In this document: positions 34,176 through 46,738 of the stretch, piece by piece
How positions within the stretch are numbered: position 1 is the stretch's first letter
How the letters are laid out: each line of letters starts with the position of its first letter
NCBI GenBank assembly: GCA_019426215.1
Contig: CM033391.1
Span: 21,844,949 to 21,908,948, forward strand
Direction: 5' to 3'
From: Buddleja alternifolia
Lineage: Eukaryota; Streptophyta; Magnoliopsida; Lamiales; Scrophulariaceae
Length of the DNA: 64,000 nt
Translations under genes and position numbers: made by a program
The notes under the pieces: model-generated
The model's input: the letters and a program-made list of their open reading frames with translations, nothing else
Database searches by the model: none
Told to the model about the DNA's origin: nothing

Positions 34176-35504
34176 AACCCAACTTGTTTTTCAGATAACT
34201 CGAGAAAAACTTAGCCTGCAAAAAGGAATTTAATATTTTTATTATTTTTTAAATACTCATTTCACTACAACAGAAATCCTCTATGAGGACACAGAAAAGC
34301 GCCCCAATATGGTGCTTGTTGGGACACTTTCAGTTTTTAGGGCACTTAAGATAAGTGTCGCGTAGTTTGGCGTCGCATAAAGCTTTGGGGCATTTAAAGC
34401 GCCCCAACATCAGGATATAACGGGACATATATATGTGTCCCAATATGGCTTTCTTGAGGCACTTAATTGTGTCCCTATGTTAAATTCAAATTCATGTAAT
34501 AAATCCTTGTGAAGGCACTTATATGTGTCTTAAGATTACTTATTTGTGTCGTTTAAAATGTTTACAGCAAACTGTATTGGGACACTTAAAAGTGTTGTTT
34601 GTAGCTTGAGACACATTTATGTGCCCCATAACAATTAGAAAACAAACCACATATTCTTTTTGGAGACACTTTTTATGCACTAACAGGTTTTTAGGACACT
34701 TAAAATTGCTATTAACAAACGTCCTCTAGATGATAATTCCCAACCTTCCAATACTCATACATTTAAAAATCAATATATCCAAAGTCAATATTGTGGAACA
34801 CCCACTTTAACTAAAAGCATATAAATACTTAAAAGTAATATAGATCAAAAGCAACAAAAATATTTACTGGATGGAATTCTATGAATACAATATCCATTTA
34901 TCAAAATTCATATTCCACAAACAAAAGTAAGACCCTGTATCAATAATAAAAAAAAAAACGACAATTCTTCTTAGGACAACAAAAAATATCAAAGAAATCC
35001 ATCATCAGAAGTTCTATATAACAAGAGTTGATGTTTCATTTGAATAAAACATGCCCAAACACATACTCAAGTTTCCACAAAATACATCATCTAAGATTGC
35101 ATCAATCCTCATTTTCATCAAAACCAACCTGCACATAAAAATACATCACATTCAAAAATGAAATCCAAGAGACAAGATGGTCCAAAAGAAATGGTTTCTG
35201 TAAATAGTAAACATTTGTTACACAACTAACTTATATCGAATCTTGAATACAATATTCATATGAATAGGAAAATGATTATCAACATTTTCCCTTATGAACA
35301 AAGCAGCTGTGCTCATTTAGTAAAAAAAAATTAGTTGATACATAAGATCTTCTATATCTCCCTTTGTCTTCAACCAAAAGGCTAAACTTTTAACTAAAAA
35401 GATAAGAAAATATCGCAAATATAATCAATAGAAAGATCCACGAATATGCTCAAATTACCCACAATATTAATTAGACAAGCTAACGAGTTTCTTTGTAACA
35501 CGAG

Positions 35505-35730
35505 TTTATACATACCAAAGATAAAGGCCAAGCAACGGGTGCTCCAAGTGCATCTCCAATTGTCCGTATATGGTCATAAGGTTTGAACAAGCATGCATCC
35601 CTTTTTTTCTGAGATTAAACTATTATCTCGCACCACTCAGGCCTCAAATCTTCACCATTTACTCTAATAGAGTTCCATTCTCATAGCCACTTGCGACCGT
35701 CATTTATATTCCCCAGGCTTTTTAAAACAA
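35505..35730 (-). pseudogene. Coding remnant of a CACTA/plant-transposon protein
   Basis: On the minus strand a short stretch reads YDHIRTIGDALGAPVAWPL, similar in wording to the C-terminal part of plant CACTA-associated proteins. Upstream codons contain stops. Assignment is from memory of the family and needs a profile search. Confidence 0.35.
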
Positions 35731-37756
35731 CATAAGAACGAACCTGAAATTTAAAGATTGTTTATGGATTCATTAATTAAATACGTTTCACATATTATTA
35801 AAAAATAGGTCAATTAGACCAATCAAAAGAAGAAGAAGAATTTAAGAGGAATTACTTGGAGTAACAGAATGTAATTACCTTGAGCTAATGAGTCTAAACA
35901 CTAAAAGTGTACTTGGTGCACAATATGGCTACAAACAAAATAAATGTATAAATGCTTAACACGGTGAACCCATAAATAAATAAAATATGTTTAACCAAAA
36001 AAAATAAAAAAAAAAGTTTTTGTAGGAGCAAACTAGAGACCTAGATGATAATCCTCTGTTTCTTTTTTTAACTACTCTCTCTCAAGTTTCTAAAGAGATT
36101 TCATGTGAAAAAATTACCCAAGTGTAAAATGCCCCACTTAGAAAAAGATAAAGCAACTTTCATTTTTCTCAATTTGTGTTAAAGTGCTTATAAAGTTATT
36201 GTCACTGATAAAATCTAGAATCCTTCTCGTAAAGTTACTCACACTTCTCCAAAAAATTAGAAATACCAAACTCACATAAGTTAACTGTAAGCATTTGATT
36301 GGGATAACATGCATATCAAAAGAAAATTCAAACTCCAGAAGAATATTGAATATCACAGGAAAAAAACACGAACTGACATCCACCATAACAAAGTTTCTAA
36401 GAAAATGACTTATTTATCAAGTCCTATCAGTTCTTAATTATCAATACCTAGCAAGTATACACCCAAGTTCTGTCAATTAATAATATTGTGATTTAGCAAC
36501 TTAAGAAGGTGGAGAAGTTTAATGAGTGAATCATGCATATATTAGTCACTCTAGTATCATTTCCATGCTCCTTCCCTTTTAATTTCACCATTTCATATAC
36601 TAATTAGCTGTTTTTCTTTCCCCGACTTAGATTAAGGAAATTATACAAGTAATGACTTAAGAATTGACCAATACTAAGCAAAAAACCAGTAGCAGAACAT
36701 ATATCCCTGATATATCTATAAGTTCACAACACAAATTCTTTTCTTGTATGACTTGAATAAGTATGATGACAACGTCGGGTATTCTGAAGCTTACCGACTA
36801 CCAGATGTTAGATCCTCACAAGGTTTCTCAAAATTAGCTAATCAATATTTTTTAGTGTAAGAATTAAAGCAATATATAGATACATATATTATTACAGAGT
36901 ATACTACGCAAAAAGTAATTCATACACAGATGAACTATCAATAAGAAATGCACACTCAACGCACTCTACAAGTAATCTAACATACAATATGCACTCTACA
37001 TAAACGCGAGAACTATGAATAGCTATGCACTCTACAAGTAATCTAACATACAATATGTTTTCAAAAGCTCACCTCTTGCGCACATTCCAATTTCAGAAAA
37101 TGAAGATGGACCATTGCTCATGGGTGCTGTTTTCATTTTGAAAAGGTTAAATTTTCAGATCAAGTTCTGCAAAATAATTAGTATACAGTAAGCACTCTCA
37201 TGAGACAACACAAACACGTTGAGTTACCAGAAATACAAACTTAGATTGTTTATCATAAAATCGAAAAACAAAAACCACACAATAATACATAAATCATTAG
37301 TTAAAAGGTCAAACAAGAATATATAAAGCGGCAGTAACATACCTAAAATTGTATTTGAATCACTTCAAGAAAATTTTTAGAAATAAGAGAATTAACATTT
37401 TTAAATTTTTCTAAGTGCACTTAAAGTAACTAAGCAATATAGATTGAAAATCCAATGGATATCAATTTTATACAAAATTACTACTTTATCAATCGGTGTA
37501 TGGACCTTTTAAAGAAACCTACAGGTGGAGTAAAAAAATCTTACCCATGAAATCTATGACCGACAAGCAGCTATGTCAGGAGGTAGAGCAAATTTCAGTA
37601 AAAAACCTCGATACACATGTTATTTGTAACTAATAAAGCCATTAAACCACAAAAATTTTGAGATTGAAAGGTACAAGAGGCTAGTAGAGATAGATGCAGA
37701 AGGATTTTCAAACATTTAATAAACCCTAGGATTCAACTAAAAATGAAATTGGGAAA
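35731..37756. other. AT-rich interior of the CACTA remnant
   Basis: No gene seen. Short duplicated words occur near 36960 and 37025 (ACTCTACAAGTAATCTAACA). The remainder is unstructured AT-rich sequence. Confidence 0.4.
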
Positions 37757-37817
37757 AAGAGATAGATAGAGAGAGAGAGATTCGAAGAGAGAGGGAATGA
37801 AAGAGAAAGAGAGAAAG
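37757..37817. repeat. GA-rich microsatellite
   Basis: Degenerate GAGA tract just left of MULE copy 2. Confidence 0.8.
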
Positions 37818-37883
37818 GGATGTACCTGATTAAATCTAAGATGAAAATTGTCTTGGCTTCCTTGAGGAAGATGGGTCCCCGTG

Positions 37884-37936
37884 CGGAAGTTAGCAATTTT
37901 AGACCCTAATTGCATGTGTGTTGCAATATTAGACCC
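37884..37936 (+). repeat. Left TIR, MULE copy 2
   Basis: Matches the left TIR of copy 1 with few changes. It is preceded by GTCCCCGTG, not by the outer 9-mer. Confidence 0.8.
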
Positions 37937-38480
37937 TTTATGTTTGGGATTTTCTTTATTATTTTTTTTAATAGTGAGAATGCTATTTTGGTGTGAAGTG
38001 CCCAGGATACCCTCCAGTAAAAATCCCCTCCAATTGAAGAAACGTTGAAGCGTTTCTTGTTTGCCTTTTTATTTTATTTTTTTTGATTTAATGTATTATC
38101 TAATTACATTTAAGCCCTTTGAGCCAAAATAATTGTAAAAGTGTGTGACAACTTTAGAAAGTGTACTTCTAAAAACCTTCCAATTTAACATTTGGCTGGG
38201 AAGTTGAAAGTCTGAACGGGCAAAAATCAAGGGGGGAGAGACGAGAAAGGGAAAAAGCACAAGAACCATACCGGCCGATATTTATACAGTATATCGGAGG
38301 AAAGAAGCCAAGTAAATCTTGTATAATTGTTCATAAACATCCTCCTCCTACCTCTTCTTCATTTCCCCAAGGTAATTTGAATTTTGAAGCCACATTCGCA
38401 ATTCTAGGGTTTTTGTGAAACTATTTTAATTTTGTAATTTTGATTGTTAAATCATTATTGTTTAGTCCCATTATCGATCA

Positions 38481-41400
38481 ATGGCTGCTTCCTCCTCATC
38501 GGGTACCAAACACCAACGTGAAGTGGCTTCAGCCGGCCCTGGAACTTCCTCTACACCCCCTGTAAGTGAACTAGCTTCGAAGTATTTTATATTTTTAGCA
38601 CAATTTATAAATGTAGTTTTTTTGGGTTGTGTGTGATGTATTATTGACTGTGTTTTAGGTTTTATGGTTGGTAATTGTTGATTTTTGTTGGATAACCTGA
38701 TTTTTTTGTATGGTATATAAGTTTAGTCGTTAAATTTGACAAATGTTTTTGTTGAAGCGTGTTGTTTCAGGGCAATTAGGAAGTATATCTTGATATAGGG
38801 TTATATCAGTTTGTGTTTATAAGTAATTTAATTGAATTTTGTCTTAGGTTTCTGACCCAAACGACATCCCTCGACCCACTTTTACATTGAGTCCCGATAA
38901 ATTTAACTTGAAGTGTAAAGTTGGCAGCAAATGCAAATTGAAAGAGGATCTTAAGTATATTGAAGAGTGTTTAAGTGACCATCCTGATGGTATAATGTGG
39001 TTTCAAAACTCTCAATTTGCCCCATTATTCGACGTTGCTTCGGACATGGACATGGTGTTAACTCCTCTGTGGATGCTTCTAACACGAATAGTGGATTCTC
39101 CAGACCATTCTGAAATTTGGTTTGTTGTAAATGGCATTCCTATTCGTTACTCTTTGTTGGAGCATGCAATTATGAGCGGGTTGAATTGCTCCCGGTATCC
39201 TGCAGCTTCAAAGGTTGTGGAGGATGATAATTTTAGTCGTAGATACCTTAGCCCTAAAGCCACCGTTAAAATTCTTGGGGAACAACTTAAGAAGCGTGTG
39301 ATTTGTGGAGAAGTAGACCGTTCTAGAACTCGTCGAAAGTCTTCGAAGAAGGCTGCGAAGAAGGTGGCGAGTAGTTCCAGTGACAAAGCATTAGAGATCC
39401 TTCCATCCGACAAGTTAAAGCTTGCGTTATTGTATTTGTTGGTTTCTGTTTTTTTTTATCCCGCCACATGATGATTCACCAATTGATTCCCGTCTTCTTG
39501 CAATTGTTGATGACCTTGAGTTTGCAAAAACTTATCCATGGGGTAGGCTTTCTTATTCTGTTATGATGGACCAATTGAAAACCTTGGACTTGAAGAAAAA
39601 ATTGGTTGCGGCAAATCCACAGTGCAACTTTCGTTGTTTTGTTCTCCCACTTATGGTAAATTTGGTTTTTATCTTTCATTGTTAATTGTCGACTTACTGT
39701 TATGTGAATATTTGATAATATCTTTTTTGTTCCGATGCTAGCTTCTTCCTTTTGAGTGTATACCCGTACTCTCACCAATGATTGGACGGTTGAGGGAGAA
39801 TATGCCCGGACAATTGCCGAGAATGTGCAAGTGGACCACTAAACTTCTTCACAAGAGACAATATCCCACCTTGTCTCAAATTCTTATGTTGGTTGGAAAC
39901 ACCCAGGTTAGTATTTTCATTGCCAATTTGAAATGTTAAAATCTCAAACCTTATTTGCGTATCAATCTTCGCCTTTTATAATGAATTGTATTAATTCTAT
40001 TATATTTATTTGTTTATTTGTTTGATAGGATATAAAAGCCTACTTCAAGCCACGCCGGAGGAACTGGCAACAGACCACATGCAAAGCTTTGCTCCTTTTG
40101 ATCATGCCAACAGCAAGGTCCATGACCCCACCACCAAATTATGGACTGAAATACTCGAGAAAGGAGGTAGAATTGTATTTGATGACATTTTCCGAATAGA
40201 TTTGGAATCTCGACATTCCATTCTTCCAGTGAGTAAAATTGCAACCATAATCGACGATGAAGGTAGAAGACCTGAAAAGGAAAATGTTGAATGTGAGGCA
40301 GGCAAAGTTGCACAGGACAGTGTTCCTGGTGTTTCATCCATTCCCATGAATACCAATGATATGGTTATGAAAGTCCTTCGTGAGTTAATAGCAAAGGGTG
40401 ATTTGTTATCACAAAAGATTGATTTGTTATCACAAAACAGTATTGGTATGAGTGAAAGGTTAGAAAAGGTTGAAAGTGTGTTAAAAGACCTTTCAACAAA
40501 GGTTGGAGGTGATGAGGATGATGATGATGGGGTTCTTGGTGAGGATGAAGGGGTCGGTGGTGATAAGGATGATTTTGTTGTTGAGGATGTGGATGAAGGA
40601 ATTGGTGGGGATGCAGGTGAAGGATTTGGTGAGGATAAAGTTGATGGTTTAGCCATGGTCCTTTTTAATCATGGTGGAGTGGTTGTAGGTCCTGATCCCA
40701 TGGTAGATGTAGTTGTACAAGAAGAATCTGAGTTTTATTTGAAGAGGATGCCAAAGAAATCCAAGTACCAAAAATCTCCATTTACCAATCCGGATGCAAG
40801 GAAGAAGAAGAAGAAGAAAGTACGTAAGACGTAATATGGCATTATGTGTAATGGTTTTATTAGTTGGTTTGGTTTGATGACTGTGTTTGTTTGTAGTACT
40901 ACGGGTACTGTGTTGGTATACAATATTAGTAATGTTATTCAGTATTTTTATTTTTGTTAGTACTAGTACTTGTATTAGTATTAGTATTAGTATTTGTAAT
41001 ATTGTATTTGCTGCACTGTGTTTGTTTATAGTATTATGTGTACTGTATTTGTATACAATATTAGTATTAGTAATTTTATTCAGTATTAGTATTTCTGTTA
41101 GTACTAGTACTTGTATTAGTATTAGTATTTGTTTTTGATAATATTCCACTGTGTGAATTCATCTTTTTTTCGAACCCCAGGTGGAGTCGGGCCCAAATAC
41201 TGGTACAGAACCGGTGGAGAATGATTTGGCTGGGGATTTTTTTGTGCCTCTTACTCCAGAAGAAAAAGATGTTGTTTCTGAAGCCTTGACCCGTTCAAGT
41301 TCTGAAAAAGTGTTGGTGACTCACTCTAATATTCAGATTACCGGCGAACAGTTACGGTGTTTTCTGGCAAGAGGTTGGCTCAACTCTGATGTGATTAATG

Positions 41401-41943
41401 TGTATTTTCACTTGTTGAAAGAAAGAGAGGAGGGAGCCAACCAAATTTTTAAAGTGCCACTATTTTAACACTTTCTTTTACACCGCTTTGGTTCGTAATG
41501 GCGTATATGATTTCAAAACTGTCGAGGATTGGACCACCCCGACCAATCTGGGATATCACCTCCTTGATTGTGAAAAATTTTTTGTGCCTATTCACAAACC
41601 CGATCATTGGTGTTTAGCTATTATCAACAAAAAGGAACAAAAGCTCCAATATCTTGATTCTGATGGTGGACAAGATGAAGAAGTTTTGAAATTTCTTGCT
41701 ATGTATTTTGTTGATGAGGTGAAGCAGAAGAGTGGAGAAACCATTGATCTGAGTTTGTGGAATCACGAGTACACCAAGAACCTTCCTCGACAGGAAAATA
41801 ACTACGACTGTGGAATGTTCATGATCAAGTACGCCGACTTTTGTAGTAGTTCGGCTGACATTGGTCTTTGTTTTGGACAGGCTGACATGTCATATTTTAG
41901 GCAGAGGGTAGTTAAGGAGATTTTGAACTTGAGAGTAGATTGA
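38481..41943 (+). pseudogene. Ulp1-like protease gene of MULE copy 2, extra frameshifts
   Basis: Exons correspond to copy 1: 38481-38561, 38848-39655, 39742-39906, 40029-40819, 41181-41943. It shares the 9-T frame problem in exon 2. It also lacks one base at the start of exon 4 (GATATAAAAG for GATATTAAAAG) and two bases in exon 5 near 41428 (GAGAGGAGGG for GAGAGAGGAGGG). The last change ends the frame before the His, Asp, Gln and Cys boxes, which remain readable in another frame at 41488-41943. It has two extra Lys codons in the basic tail. Protein function is probably lost unless the indels are assembly errors. Confidence 0.8.
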
Positions 41944-42716
41944 TGAACAATGAAATTGCTATTAACTTGTAGATACTTTTAATGTATTGTATCAGATTGG
42001 CATGCAGTATAACTAGTATTATCCGTATACTGGCCAGATTGGTACCAAGTATAACTAGTATATTCCTTAAAATTTATTGCTTTGTACTATATTTTGTTAA
42101 CTTGTAATTCACATTTAGCATTAGTGTGATAGATTTTTTTGGACGGTATTTAAAAACTTATTGGCCATTAGTGGATAGATTTTTTTGTTTGGTAAAAAAG
42201 TAAGATGAAATTTATTGCATTATTGAAGTGGGTTGTTCTCAATCCCATCCATCCCATCTATTTATTCAATACATGGTAGTATAATAGTTATACTAGCTAT
42301 ACTAGTGGTCATTCAAAACAGTATAATAAATGTGGGGAAGTTATCACATTGGTTTGGGTGAGAGGAAGTTTGAACGCCTCACACCACACGTTCACCCTCC
42401 CACCATATTAGTGTATGCTTCAGTTTTTGACAGCTGTTAGAGGAGAGGTTAATTTATTAAACTCCTTCCCCCCCTTCCCTGCCGTTTCCCCTTCCTCTCC
42501 TCACTTATGAAATCTGCGTAGCTCTAGAAAAACATTTTCACCATCTCTCTTCTCTGTGCACTCATCCGAAGCTTCACTCTCTCTCACTTTCTACCTTTCT
42601 TCCTTCCTCACTTATTTTACCCATCATTTTTCACTCATCGAAGCTTCACTCACTCTCAGTCATCCGAAGCTTCACTCACTATCACTTTCTACCTTTATTT
42701 ATTTAGGAAATCTACC

Positions 42717-44282
42717 ATGGATATTGAAGATAGATTAAGTGTGCTTCCTCCTGATGTGATTTTTCACATTATGGATCAGCTATCAAAACTATCAGTGGTG
42801 GAGGCATCAAGGTTGGGATTTATATCAAAACATTTCCAACATCTTTGGTACTCAATCCCTAAACTAGAGTTCAATCATGGCGCTTTTTTACATCATAATA
42901 TGTTTTTGTATAGTGGGTTACATTTTTCAGATTTTGTTAATCGCACGGTTGAACAACATAACAATAGTGTTGTTCATACTTTGATACTTGATTTTGGTAG
43001 GGGGGAGGGAGGTGGCGACCGTATTAGGGAAGATTGGGTATTATTTGGTGTTGATCACCATGTTCGAAAACTCAAAGTAGTTGGTCGTTTATTAAACTCT
43101 CTCCCTAGCACCCTATTTTACTCACACACTGTTGTTGATCTTAAACTATCTCTGCCTAAGTATGTTATTATGTGGGAGGATGGAATCTTATTGCCAAATT
43201 TGAAAAAATTAGTATTGAAGCGTGTAGTAATGATTGACAATAGGTTTGGCCTTAAGAATTCAAAATGGTTTCCCACATTAGAGGAGTTGCAACTACATTA
43301 GTTGTGATTTTGAAAATATTCATGAATTTTTGGGTAATTTCCCCTGTTTGAAAATAATAAAAATGGCTTTCAACCAAGGCCAGAGCAATATCAACACTCG
43401 GCTATCGATCCCAAATTTAGATTGGTTGGTTATTTTAATGACCCAAAATCAGGGCGTGTCGGGGCATATGCAAGTGTCCAGAGCTCGTACCTTGAAATGG
43501 ATATTACGTGGTGATGCCATGGACTTTGAAAGCAATTGCACTGATAACCTTTTCCATCGAGAGGTTGTTAAAATGGTTAAAGAATTATTCCTCACCGATG
43601 ACGCTCATGTGTCGATGGTTTTCGGACAGGTATACCTCTCATTGGTTTTGATATCTGTGTGCATTAAATCTATGAAATTGTTGTTGATTTTACGTTTTTG
43701 GTACTTTGGTAGGTTTTGGCCAGCGTGGCTGGTCTACATCGTCATGTGTCGTCTTGTTATTTTGTCGACATGTTCAGCTTAAATATGACATGTTTGAACA
43801 AGATCGATCATCTCGCAATGACACTGGTGATGATTAGTAGATGTTCGAACTTGGAAACATTTTCAATTAATTTGGTGGTAATATTCTACATTTTATGATT
43901 TGTTGATTATAACATGGTTAATTAACACTTTGATATCGGATATTCCGTCAATAAACTGGTTTCTGTTTTACCTATTTTGTAGCCGAGTGACATGTTGGTA
44001 AACAATCCCACAACGGTTGGTCAATATGTAGAAGAGTGGAATTTGGGTGAGTTGGGATTGGACAATTTGGACGTGGTGAGCGTAACAAATTTCACGGGCA
44101 CTGAATCCGAGATGAGCTACGTTATGCACGTGTTATTGCACGCATCTCAGTTGCAGAGGGTAAATATTGTGTGCAACGACGTTTTTGCTGCTGACCGACA
44201 TATATGTCAGCAAAAAATTAGGACGATAAGGTTGTTTCCAAGATTATCGGAAAATGTACGGCTTCGTTTCTCGTTTATGTAA
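42717..44282 (+). pseudogene. F-box gene of MULE copy 2, one frameshift
   Basis: Exons 42717-43629, 43713-43877 and 43983-44282. F-box and leucine-rich parts match copy 1. An added A near 43298 (CTACATTAG for CTACTTAG) creates an early stop after about 194 residues. The position near 43453 that is broken in copy 1 is intact here. So the two copies carry different single breaks, and each marks the other's error. Confidence 0.75.
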
Positions 44283-44339
44283 TATATATACTGAAAATAT
44301 TGCTATTGTATACCCAATTTGACATTCATTTGATGGTAG

Positions 44340-45531
44340 AATATTGCTATCCAGTATCCAGAATGGTAGTTATACCGTACGAATATTGAACCGGTATAAC
44401 CCGTATACAAAGCAGAATGATAGATATACCGGTAGAATGGTTATCCAGTATATTCAGTATACCGGACAGAGTCATAGGTATACTAGAGAATATTGATCCG
44501 GTATACTCATATACTGGGCATTTAGGGTAGCTATACCGGACGAATGGTTATCTGGTATACTAGGCAGAATGATAGGTATACCGGACGAATATTAACCAGT
44601 ATAACCAGAACAGCGCTAAAACATTTAAATTGCTTGAAATAATAATATGTCTATGGATTACATATATGCTTCTACAACTAATTACATATATGTTTCTACA
44701 TATATGTCCGGTATACTAGGCAGATTGGAAAAACAATTGGAAGTGAATCCATCGCCAAATGACATATGATTGGTTGAAATAGAACAGAGCTAAAACATTT
44801 AAATTAATGTTTAGGATATATTTATAGATTAAGCTGCAATAAGAATTTAATTTAATAGGTCCAAAAAGAATAGGTATACCGGACGAATATTGATCCCGTA
44901 TATGCAGTATACTTGGCAGATTGGAAAAACAATTGAAAATGAATTCATCGCCAATTCACATATGATTGGTTGAAATAGAACAGTGCTAAAACATTTAAAT
45001 TGCTTCAAATAATAATATGTGAATGGATTACACCACAATTGGCGGCAGCAATACACATGGTTTAGGGTATCGAGTTTTAGGGTTTAGGGTATCGATCAGA
45101 GGTAATGTGAACCTAAATTTTGTGATGTTTTAATAAAATATACCGTGTGCAACAATGCATATTTGAATGTGGAACAATTGATGTATTTCATATATGCTTC
45201 TACAACTAATTAATGTTAATAGTTTCCCATACCTAGTAATAACATGTTTATATGTTGTACTTAGTATACTAGGCAGATTGGAAAAACAATTGGAAGTGAA
45301 TCCATCGCCAAATGACATATGATTGGTTGAAATAGAACAGAGCTAAAACATTTAAATTAATGTTTAGGATATATTTATAGATTAAGCTGCAATAAGAATT
45401 TAATTTAATAGGTCCAAAAAGAATAGGTATAGCGGACGAATATTGACCCGGTATATGCAGTATACTTTGCAGAATGATAGATATACCGGACGAATGGTTA
45501 TCCGGTATAGTCAGTATACTAGGCAGAATGG
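44340..45531 (+). repeat. GTATACCGG repeat array, copy 2
   Basis: Same units as in copy 1, but the telobox-like block occurs once (about 45058) and the GATTGGAAAAACAATTG block three times (about 44724, 44928, 45278). Unit sequences are cleaner than in copy 1. Confidence 0.85.
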
Positions 45532-45789
45532 TGAAGGCGGGAAATCCGAAAAAGTTTGAATAAAAAAGCGGTAAAAGAAGAAAAGCAGGTTTCTTATATT
45601 ATTCCCAGCATCTAGATTATTCCTATTATTCATTATCCAATATCCACATCCAACATTCCATTTTTCACAATATCCCTCTCTCTCCACTTCCCCTCTCTCT
45701 CTCTCTCTCTTCTCTTCCCTCTTCACTATTTACTGTCTCTCTCGTCTCTCTCCCTCTCCTACCTCGTCTCGGTATCAAATTACTGAATC

Positions 45790-46269
45790 ATGGAGGGATT
45801 TTGGTCACCTACTTGTAAGTGCGGGCGAGGCAGAATGATTATTCACCGTGCCAGACCGGATACAAAAAATCCAGGCCGCTACTTTTATCGATGTCCCGGC
45901 TGGAAAAGACATACAGATTGTTATCTTTGGTGCGATGAATACCATGACGAAAATCCTCATATACCACAGCCAAGTTTTATGGACAATAACGTCCGCCCAA
46001 CGCAGACAGAGCAAGGTGCTTCGTCTAGTAAGGACAAGGGTTCCGCCACTGCTTGCCCGAGCTTTGATTCAGCCATTGACCGGTCAACGGAAAAGAATAT
46101 ATGTATGACTGTTAGATTTGGCAAGCCGCTGCAAACTGAATTGAGCCTAACTAGTAGGGGGTTCTCCCTAATATGTTGTTTCATAATCGTTGCCTTGATT
46201 CTGCTTGCAATTTTCATATTTGTGGCTGGTCTATCAGTTGGACTGATCATTCATCAGTCCAGTATTTGA
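45790..46269 (+). CDS. GRF zinc-finger protein with C-terminal membrane segment
   Basis: 159 residues, apparently intact. The GRF finger is at residues about 8-50 (Cys9, Cys11, Cys35, Cys44). A low-complexity linker follows, then a ~25-residue hydrophobic segment (ICCFIIVALILLAIFIFVAG and onward) near the C-terminus, ending HQSSI. That fits a tail-anchored protein with the finger in the cytosol (inference). Small GRF proteins of this layout are common in plant genomes; their function is not established. A CT-rich 5' UTR lies at 45674-45765. This is the only gene of the eight MULE genes that I see as clearly undamaged. Confidence 0.75.
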   Translation: MEGFWSPTCKCGRGRMIIHRARPDTKNPGRYFYRCPGWKRHTDCYLWCDEYHDENPHIPQPSFMDNNVRPTQTEQGASSSKDKGSATACPSFDSAIDRSTEKNICMTVRFGKPLQTELSLTSRGFSLICCFIIVALILLAIFIFVAGLSVGLIIHQSSI

Positions 46270-46738
46270 GTGTAAAATCAGTAGTTTTCTTTCCTAGATT
46301 TTGTATATAGTTGTATGTCACCAGTGTTTTATATGTATGTATATTGTTCAGATTATTCAGATTCGCCTGCCTAATTCTGCCACATGCTTCCCCGCATAAC
46401 CATAACTTGCAAAAAATCTCCAATTTAACAGTTCAACATCAAGACACATGCAAACGAGCATTTACAGCACAAAAATGAATAGCCAGAAATTAAGCACACA
46501 AAAAAAAAAGCAAAACTAATTTAAAGCAAGCTTGCTATTTTATTCAGTACAACCTTATATGATTGAAAAAACACAACATTATATGATTGAAAAAATACAA
46601 CATTATATTCCCACCAGTTGGATTGGAGAAACAATCATTGATTAATCCATCCTAGTTTTATACCAACTATTAATAAAATTATTAAAAAATAAGGAAATAA
46701 AAAATCATACATCTCTATCTCTCCATAGCTCAGTTTAT
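46270..46738. other. Convergent 3' spacer, copy 2
   Basis: Counterpart of 20036-20472: AT-rich, no gene. Confidence 0.6.

Larger units (their letters stand above)
34263..37883. mobile_element. Truncated CACTA (En/Spm) element
   Basis: Starts CACTACAACAGAAATCC. The next ~450 bp carries repeated GGGACACTT/GTGTCC words in both orientations, like the subterminal repeats of CACTA elements. I find no inverted partner end before 37883, where MULE copy 2 begins, so the right side is missing. Most of the interior is AT-rich with no readable genes beyond one coding remnant. Confidence 0.55.
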
